Positions 55,565 to 64,000 of a stretch of 64,000 nucleotides of DNA are shown here, in pieces. Position 1 is the stretch's first letter. Each line of letters starts with the position of its first letter. The position numbers were made by a program, and so were the translations under genes. Under the pieces are notes generated by a model. It saw only the letters and a program-made list of their open reading frames with translations. It made no database searches and was not told where the DNA came from. The stretch is from Stercorarius parasiticus. Its lineage: Eukaryota; Chordata; Aves; Charadriiformes; Stercorariidae. The stretch spans positions 178,481 to 242,480 of the forward strand of contig VWZL01000359.1 in assembly GCA_013396915.1 (NCBI GenBank), written 5' to 3'.

Positions 55565-58500
55565 TATAAATGGTCCATTCAGCTGAGATGGGAACCCACA
55601 GAGCACCTCCAGGGCCTGGCTATGCCAGATATTCTGCTTACCACATCTTCCGAGCTGCATGGAGTGCAAGTCATGTGCAATGGCTCAGGGAAACAGAGGA
55701 ACCAGCACACGGCTGCACCAAGGGAAAGGAACGAGCTCGTTAAAAACACTGCATTTTAAACATTTCCCTGTACTGCATGCAGAAATCCTTAATATGCGAG
55801 GGAGTTTTTCTTGTATTAGAAGGGAAAGAAACACAGGAAACAGTCCCTGCTTCCTCATCATCATCTCAGTTTTCCTACAGCAGTCAGGGTAAAAGTCAGA
55901 ATAAAACATGCAGTATCTACAATCCCAGTAAAACCAGTTTTCCATTCTTCATAAAAAGATAACTGAGAAACTCGGAGGATGTCAAATACATTGTATTTAT
56001 TATTTTTTTTAGCACAGAATGACGATGTCTGCATCCATCTTTGGATTCCCAGAGATTTAAAGCATGGCCTGAAACCTTTATGAATATGAAGCCCACTACG
56101 ATCTCATGATGAAAAATTAATCACATGGGCTTTAAGTGACTTACTGCAGGCTTGCAGTAAATCAGTGCCAGCTATGATAAAACCCTGGGGTCTTAACCTC
56201 TGCCTCCTCCTCTAGCTGATGTTTCTGCCCGATGATATTTAATAGCTATTCCTGCAGAAGACCAACTGTTGGTCAGTTATTTTTACAAGAAATGTAGGTT
56301 GTTGTATTAACGTTGCACTGACTAATTATACCAATAACAGCAAACTAATTATATGGTGATACTGTCCAACTATAATGCCATCCTGGAAATTTCTGGTAAA
56401 TAAAAACCAGTTTAGGAGAATCCAGTTACCATCATCTCTAAGATATTAATCCTGTGCTGTTCGTGACAGTTGGAAGTTTGAAAAGTCCTCAGCACTTGCC
56501 GCCTTTAAACTGAATATTCGTATCTGCTATTCTCTATTGAATTATTCAATGACTCTTTTATTCAAATATTTTTTGAACCGGGTGATTAAAATACACGTGA
56601 ACAGATAAGTAATAAGTCAAGAGAAATTCTGGCATCCAAGATCTTACCAAAACATGACAACTATCAACCCTGAGGAAAAAATAGGGATAAATAATGGCCA
56701 CTGTCACATGGCACATCAAAACAGCGCAAGGGAGGACAATTAGTGAGGGAAAATACACGCCACGTTATGGAAACTAAAGAAAGATACACACATTTCTTCC
56801 TACAGATGTGGGTGTTTTTACGAGTGGAACAAATTTATTCCAAGCTCAAAACTGGAGCATTTAGAAAGCTCAGGATGACAAGCACAGTAACATTTGGAGC
56901 TGCAGAGGCAGCATTTCAAGGCAGTAGCATTTATTCTACCTCCTGACGTGAACACCCACTCATTCTGACAACAGGTATCCAGAGGGAATAATGATAAGAA
57001 ATTTATTTCTCTGCATTTTGATATAGATTCAGACTTCCTTATAAACCTGAACTGTGTCAAAATGTAAAGGTAAAACTGTTGAAGAGCTGTACAATTTAGG
57101 AGGTACTAAACACAGTTTGCAGCTGCTGATGATTTGTGACTCAATCCTAACCTCAGGCATACCTTGTTATAAAACTCTGGAAGACGAAATTCACCGTTTT
57201 TCCCCAATGGTTCATGGTAATAGATTTCCAAGATATTCAGAGATGTTTGCCACATTTTTATTATAATTTGATCTTTGCAACTAAAATGTCAGGCAGTTAC
57301 CAAATCAATAAAAAGTTTTCAAATTCAGATATCGATCATATTTACAAAAACCCTATAGACACCACAGAATGAATGGTTAAAACTCAAATATGTTAAATTT
57401 AATAGGAAGAGAACGATCTATGATCTTGTTGATGCATTTTATTTCAACCATCTTTCTTTTTTTCAGCAGGAAAACCAATGAGAAGTATTAATTAAAAACC
57501 ACCTGATATCAATCATCTTCTGCTCCAAAGTACTAGGTAATCAATTTTACTGGTCTGGTACCCCATAAATTCATTATCTTCTGTTTACAGTCACTTGAAT
57601 ACGTTTGGACCAGAGGTTTGGGATCTGAATAGAAGCCTGCTGTTTTCAGTGGGGATAGGCCTTTTTCATGGTCATGAGTGCTTGCTATTAAATAAACAAG
57701 ACACTGTGAATAAGAGATTGGTATTCAAGATGCTGGAAAGCTATGATTTTTAGAATAATTGCTTCTCCTGAAACTTTTAAGTCATAAGAGAAGTTGGAAC
57801 TATACAAGAAAACTCATTTTCCCCTACAATTTAATAACGAGGCTAAAAGCACCAAACTCTTTGTTATATTTCACTACGTAAAATAAGCTCAGAAGTCCAG
57901 GACAGCTTTCTACAGTTTAACACAAGGAAATTTAGATTAATTATCTAAGGCCTAGCAGACGGCAAATTTATCAGATGATCATTTATGACTTCAAGAAGAG
58001 TTTGTACAATCATTTTCAAAGCAGTAAACCCAGCACCCTCTAGGCTCCGAAGCTTCCCGTTACACCCCCGCATGACCTGTAAGGTGAACTTGGGCACTAT
58101 TCCTCCAGCACCAGCAACCAAACCAGCTCAAGCCCAGAGCCCACCGCTGCTAAGGCTGGGGAGGAAAATGCAGTATTATTGATGACTCCAGCCTGTATCT
58201 TGGAAGCCCCTAAGGATCAAAGCACACTCCAGAGGCTCAGGCCAGGGAGGGCAAGATGTGCTATCTAAATAAACGAAACCCACACCCAGTGATTTCTGCA
58301 CCCACCCCTAGACCCTCTGAGCTTCAGGAACAGTTACGTGAATCGTTATCTCAGTCTGTCGCAAGTTTACAGCCCAGACTGCCTTGGGACACGAGGACAG
58401 GCTGTCTCCACTGCTCCTAATGCTTTCCCAGGTAGCTACTCTCCTACCCCTGCACAGGAGGAAATCAGTTTCATGGATTTTTATTTTTTCTTTCCATTTA

Positions 58501-61500
58501 CCAACTGTCTTTTGCCACTCTTCCAAGGGGAGAGCAGAACTTAATATCTTCCCTTTGCTACTGCATCTCCAGGGATGAACGTGTGAAAGCTGGGGCTGCT
58601 GCTTCCCATTCATGTGTCTGAGATTCCTCCTTCTACATGGCAGTCCTTTCCTAGGCTATATTCATCATTCAACCTTCAGCTTTCTTCCTCTCTTCCTTTT
58701 CAACTGGGTCTTCTTATCTCCTGTCTTCTCTTATTCTTGTCCCTCCTTCTCTCCACCCACACTCCCATGGAGTTATTACTGTATTATGCTGTCTCCTGAG
58801 CTCTACAGTCAAGCAGAGAGTAGAAGCAATGAAACGGGAGGAGAAAATTTCCTGCTTTCTGCTCGAGTACAGATTGGCTCCGCTTCACAGATCCAAGCCA
58901 TATATCTTCTGAACCACTTGGGATTCTGGCCAAGGTGGCAAACTTTTGAAATAGAGTCCTAGAACAAAATGGTGCTGATAACAGTTGCTAATAACCACCA
59001 ACGCTTAAAAAGTGCCTTACTGAAAAATTCTGCAAGGTGATAAAAATGCCTCAGATTATAGGGAATGTACTACAAATTCTGATACTTGCTGTATTATAAG
59101 CACCAGTTGTTTGGAAACGCCACAAAAACCCTCCACCTGCACCTACATCGCAGCTTGCAAGGTTCACTGAGGTGGCCAAATTTATCCATAGACACTACAG
59201 CAAGCAGAATTGTATGGCATCTAAGCTTGGCACAGTGGAAGCCCTCTTACATGTGGCCGAGGAGCTNCACCAGAGTAAGCCTAGTGAGGAGGCGGCCCAT
59301 CAGCACATTATTTTGTAGAGGATTTGGGTTCGTATTTCTTTTGCTCCCTGGTTCGTATCTCCTTCCAGCTCTCTCAGTAAAGAAGCAGAAGAGAACTGTG
59401 CTCCAAGCAGTGAAGCAAAGGGATTGCAAAGAATCTCAAGTAAAAGATCAATCATAGAAAATGAAGACAAAACAAAGTATCTTTTCTGATTCGTTTTCTG
59501 GAAACAGGTGAAATGCTTGGCCAACATTTCCCAGGCAAGTCAGCAGGAAGCAGTCACTCCTTGTAGAGTGTGGGGAGAGAGAGCATCCAGCCTGAATTAC
59601 AAGTGCTAAAACCTGACTTTCATAACGGGAAGTGCTGGGTACTTCTTACTGAAAATTGTCTTTACAGTACCACAGTTCTGAACTTTTCTTTTTAGATGTG
59701 TAAGCTATGAAAAAAGGCTTCACACACACAAATTCATCAATCACGGAATTAAATAAACCACCCTTTACTTTTTTCTATTAATTAAAAATGCACTAGTCAC
59801 ACTGAAACAAGAGATGACTTGAAGGTACATGTGCTAGAAAAGCTGAAAAGCGAGGCAAGAGATGACTGCTGGAGCGCAAGGGCAGAGCCCCCCCGGTACC
59901 GACAGGAACGGCAGAAGCAGCGCTGCAGCGGGGCACTGGTCCTCAGGACTGTACTCCTAAGACCAGTACATTAAAAAAACTCTCAATGCCAATAAACATC
60001 TCCATCACAGTCAACACTGAGAACAGTTTAAATTTTTTTGCAGCACTATGTAACTGTTCTGTATTTTTTTTCAGTACTGCATCATTAAGAGCCCCAGATA
60101 TTTCTGGCTTTAGGAAACAGATCCCATGCAGTTTATTTGCCCTGTGAATATAATCCAGCAGTTTCTACTATGACTTTCATTGGTCTGAAAGCTTAAATAT
60201 AATCCTCATACATGATACCAGACATGTATCAAGTCTCATGTTAAAATCTCAACAGACGTAACTCTCAATCTGGAGCCACCTTTTCCCCACATAGGCAGAG
60301 AAATCCCTGCCATGTGTTCAGTCTCTGCATTTACATTTTAAGGTAATATTTAATGAGATGCTTCACCTGAAAAATGAAGACACCCACTGAAAGTAGGTCA
60401 CGATTATTATCAAAAGCAAGATCACTATGCTGGACTGTTTTACTGGGAATCTGAAAATAAGAATCTCAGGCTAGAGATTGTGTTCGGTAAAACAATACCC
60501 CTTTTTAAATACCTTAAATGGAAATCTTATCTTTTATAGTGAGCTCTGCTGTAGGTGGTTTGGGACGCAGCCACACAGGAAGCAATATTACTGATGTACC
60601 CTTAATCCCACACGGAACCAAAGCCTCAACATAACAGGTTTTTTATTTGCTGGTGATCCCATGAAAAATAAGCTATCTGCTGAACTGGCAGGAATGGTTT
60701 TCCTACAGAAAACTGTTTTGTATTCTTTTTCCCAGGACTGTTTTTAAAAACAGCGCACCGCTCTGCCTATCACAGGAATAAGCATCGCTTCCAAAGTCTA
60801 AGCCTTCTAAGGAATCATATAATACAGAAGGAGCTACTATAAATTAAACCTATTACATTTTTGCTATCATTATTTTTAGTTCTGAAGTGATAAAATTAAA
60901 ATTCTTATTCCTGGAAGTAATTATTAGTTTAATATTCTCAAAGGGAAGTAATTTGTATAATCCTAGATCCAAACATCTATTTCTAGTTTCATCAACAGAA
61001 TACAAATGACGCCTTACACAAAACGCTACTGCAAAATTATCGTGTTAATTACAGCCAACACATTTCCAAAGCTGTTTATAAATTCAGACATTACTCTCTT
61101 GATTTGTTCAGTCTTAATAGTAGTAATGCAATAAATAACATAGTAAATAAAGCGAGTATTTAATCTTTGGTTTTACTGGTGGCAAAAGAAGTTTCTTAGA
61201 TTTCAAGATAACTAAACTAAAGAGATTTTTGCAACTGAACACTGAAATAGTTTTTCACTTAAGATGAGATTTAAAAGAACCTCACCAAAAAAGACACAAG
61301 GGGATAGATTAACCTAAACAAGCCTAGATATAAATTTAGTAATAAAAAATGAAAGTCTATACTGCTAGTGGCAGATTTGTTACGTAACAAAAAACAAATT
61401 AAGTACCGGCTCAGATGAATGCAATTCTAGTGAAGTTGAGGAGATATATATGCATGTGAAGAATTTAATCTTCCTTAATCTTCTCACACAGTATGATTAA

Positions 61501-64000
61501 TCACCCACCTGTGGACTCTGGAAGACGGCTGTTATAAAGATAACAACAGAAACAATATAAAATTACCAGTTATGCCATTACACAGTTATGCTCCTGATCA
61601 TAATACTGCATTCCCCTACTCCCTCTTGCAAATGCGACTCAGTAGCACGCGATGTGTGACACAACAGAATATCCTTTGTTGCGGCTGGTTCCCATCAGCG
61701 GTACTCTCTGTATAGCTGCCCAAAAGGCTAAAGGTCAGTCATCAAGTAAGCATGGATGCAAATATAAGGTCATATTTAGGTTGCATAATTTCCACTAAAG
61801 ATGTTAAGCAACACCTGTTTAGTAAGCGGGGAGCTGGTGTCGCTGGAGATGAATGTGAAGGGGCCAGGAAGGTGCTGGGGTCAGGCAATGGGGAAGGGCA
61901 GCGGGAGGAGCACTGGGGAAGGGAGACTGTCTGGGTGAGGTCCCAGCACCTGTAAAAGTCTGTTGAGACTCGACGCCCACCCAAATCAACAAATAAAACC
62001 AGCGTGTTCGTCATGTAAATAGCTTATTCCCATGCAGTTTCAATCTAGTCTCACTATACATTGCTACACATGAGCCTTAAAACCAGTTGTTTTTTTTTAA
62101 TTTAAAAAAAAGAAACCACCTGCCCATATATATGAATCTGCTGCCTGACAAATGGGATTACCTTGCTTAAAACACACCTCCACTCCTTGTGGCTAGGGTG
62201 AGGGCCTTCAAAACATGCTGATGAATTGCATGTGGGACAGAATATAGGTTTGCTAGGGGCTGCAGAGAGGAGAGTTAAACATCAAGCTTTTTCTAAAACC
62301 ATACTTTTAATTTTAAGCTATTACCATCAGTATCCCTGCCCTTCACATTGTATTTCGAGTTTGGACCCGAGTCCACACACATGGACACATTCACCTGACT
62401 TTCGCTTTGTGTGGAGGCCAATCCATATTTAGAAATATAAAAATAATAGAATAATAGCACAAAATAGAAATAATCTCTGGGAAACCGTGCAAGAAGAAAA
62501 ACCCATAGGCTTTTACAACCTTAGTGCATGCCCAAACAGACCGCTCCCTGCAGTTTTGACTGAGTAAACATATTCTCCCCAGCTGCCCCAGGTAACCCCT
62601 TTGTCCCTGACACTGTGGCAAAAGATCACTCTTGAAATTGTCCCCATGCCACCTGTCAAAAGGCAAGTAACACGTAGAGAGAACTTTAAAATTCGGGATA
62701 GCTGCAAGATATCATGAATAATTGCATACCTAAGGCTCCGGTACCAAGGAGCAGTTAACAGCCCGAGGAGGGTGACGGGGACACCGCAGCCTTTGCAGTC
62801 GGGGGACAGTGGCTGAAGCGGGTCAGAAATCTGTTTCAGCAGCGACCCCAAAATATTTTCTAAGATTAGGTCATGATGACACTTCCAGGCTAATTACTGG
62901 AGAAGACTCCTAAAGATAAGAGTGAGCTGAACCCAGAAGTAAATCTGCTCTTCTCCCCAAAGACTAAGTTAATGCCTTTTTTTTCTTTTTTTTTCCCTTG
63001 AGCCAGTGCACATCCCGATATGCGCTTCGACTCCAGGCCTGGATACCAAACAGCCATGTCCTGAACAAGCATCACCCCAGCGGTCTGGGATAAAGAAGGG
63101 ACATTCCTCTCCAAGGGAAAGGCATGCCATGTTCTCAGTTCTCTGTACGAAACAGGGACCCAGTAGTTCAAAAGGGAAAAGTGATCATGCACAAAATATA
63201 AAAGGACAGAGAAGTCAATGAAATAAAGCACCTGACTCAGTGAGCCTTCACCAGAAGCAGGGCAGAAAAAGTTTTATGTAATTGCCATATTTAAATTCTC
63301 CCTTGTACCTCTGGCATATACAAATAAGGGGTTTGTATATCATAAAATTTTTGGACTTTCTTCTTCTCAATTATAAGAATAACACAATTTAAATCGAACA
63401 GCCAGAAGGCACATAACAAAATATTTTAGTCCTAAACTTCTTCAAGGAACAGCAGCCAATCTGAACGTGTGCAGATGTGCAAATGGTATTAAATAATGTG
63501 AAATGACACAGCATTCTCCTTATTTTACTGGTATTTAGACAGCACCTCGCTTCAGAACAGAAAAGCACCTTCTACAGACAACCCCCGCTGCTGCCTGGCT
63601 TCACGCTGTTGTTAAGAGTACCGCGAAGCAAATCATTAATCTTTGGCCAGCAAGTTGGTCAGCAGTTTGAACAGAGTATGCATAAACTCGTGCAAGAGCA
63701 AAACTGTCTCGGCAGCTCACTGCAAAGTTAAAATACAGAACCCAGGTGCCTGCTGAAGCGCCAGGGCTGGTGGAAGCTCCCGAGCAGCCCCGAGGCTGCC
63801 CAGGCACGCAGCTGTGGTTTTCTTTCTTCTCTTACGTGTTTAATTCTCCCCCACCTCTGCACCCACCAAAAATGGTTCTCAAAATAAAAAAAAAAGAATT
63901 ACTATCCCTAGTCCTTCATTAAAGAAATCACAGTACTGAATACTGGGTTTCACTGTTTTTCATATGCAGATGCCTGTAAGAGTGTATTAGTCTGGAAAAA
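55565..64000. other. Long AT-rich stretch without young repeats or recognisable gene
   Basis: The longest repeat-poor block of the window. 55980-56480 and 60000-61600 are AT-rich with multiple TAATTA, AATTAT and TAATAA words. A 9-bp inverted repeat lies at 63316-63340. A single ambiguous base is at 59267. A locally GC-rich island sits at 59870-59945. Reading frames at 58308-58962 and 62391-63231 are short and unrecognised. Confidence 0.5.
63316..63340. repeat. Perfect 9-bp inverted repeat with 7-nt loop
   Basis: ATATACAAA (63316-63324) and TTTGTATAT (63332-63340) are exact reverse complements around TAAGGGG. AT-rich, so chance occurrence is plausible. Confidence 0.85.

Noticed and set aside
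1..64000. CRISPR arrays, prokaryotic operons, prophage or plasmid features
   Set aside because: No regularly spaced direct repeats or dense coding; CR1 content shows a bird genome.

Overview
This is vertebrate, almost certainly avian, nuclear DNA with no cellular protein-coding gene that I can support. The main evidence is a scatter of CR1 (chicken repeat 1) non-LTR retrotransposon copies. They have the family's 8-bp tail repeats (ATTCTATG type) and recognisable reverse-transcriptase peptides. Simple repeats, long AT-rich single-copy stretches and many short chance reading frames fit an intergenic or intronic segment. Nothing points to a bacterium, plasmid or free virus. The two single N bases (507 and 59267) show this is an assembled contig.

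Layout. 1-1235: two CR1 copies abutting 5' end to 5' end. 1236-17573: mostly AT-rich single-copy DNA with one old CR1-like remnant (7558-7870), a 13-bp perfect hairpin (7066-7098), an ATT microsatellite, a large GA-rich purine tract (10149-10377), G-runs, and an unrecognised minus-strand frame at 16146-16487. 17574-47533: a visibly more GC- and CpG-rich block holding most of the CR1 tails (17574+, 22199-, 25729-, 31326+, 36383-, 40151+, 44565+, 47264-) plus an older remnant (19282-). It also holds GGAT, GGCA and CA microsatellites, a 33-bp tandem duplication (43501-43566), and two apparent ancient amniote repeats (38150-38260 and 39670-39890). 47534-64000: one further CR1 (54964-55564, minus) and long AT-rich stretches whose homeodomain-type TAATTA and TTTATGG words look like conserved non-coding DNA.

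How the parts relate. The only recognisable coding content is broken 3' portions of CR1 ORF2. CR1 moves by target-primed reverse transcription and usually leaves 5'-truncated copies, which explains why nearly all copies are 3' ends. No copy can be autonomous. At least four tail types are present, so the insertions belong to several subfamilies of different age. The copy at 40151-40650 keeps an uninterrupted 136-codon frame and looks among the youngest.

Limits. Family calls rest on remembered consensus features, not a search. I found no tRNA, rRNA, CRISPR array or complete LTR element. I did not find a convincing undescribed system. The best leads are the inverted repeat pair at 39670-39890, the conserved-element candidates near 50480-51240 and 55980-56480, and two unexplained minus-strand frames (16146-16487 and 48334-48930).
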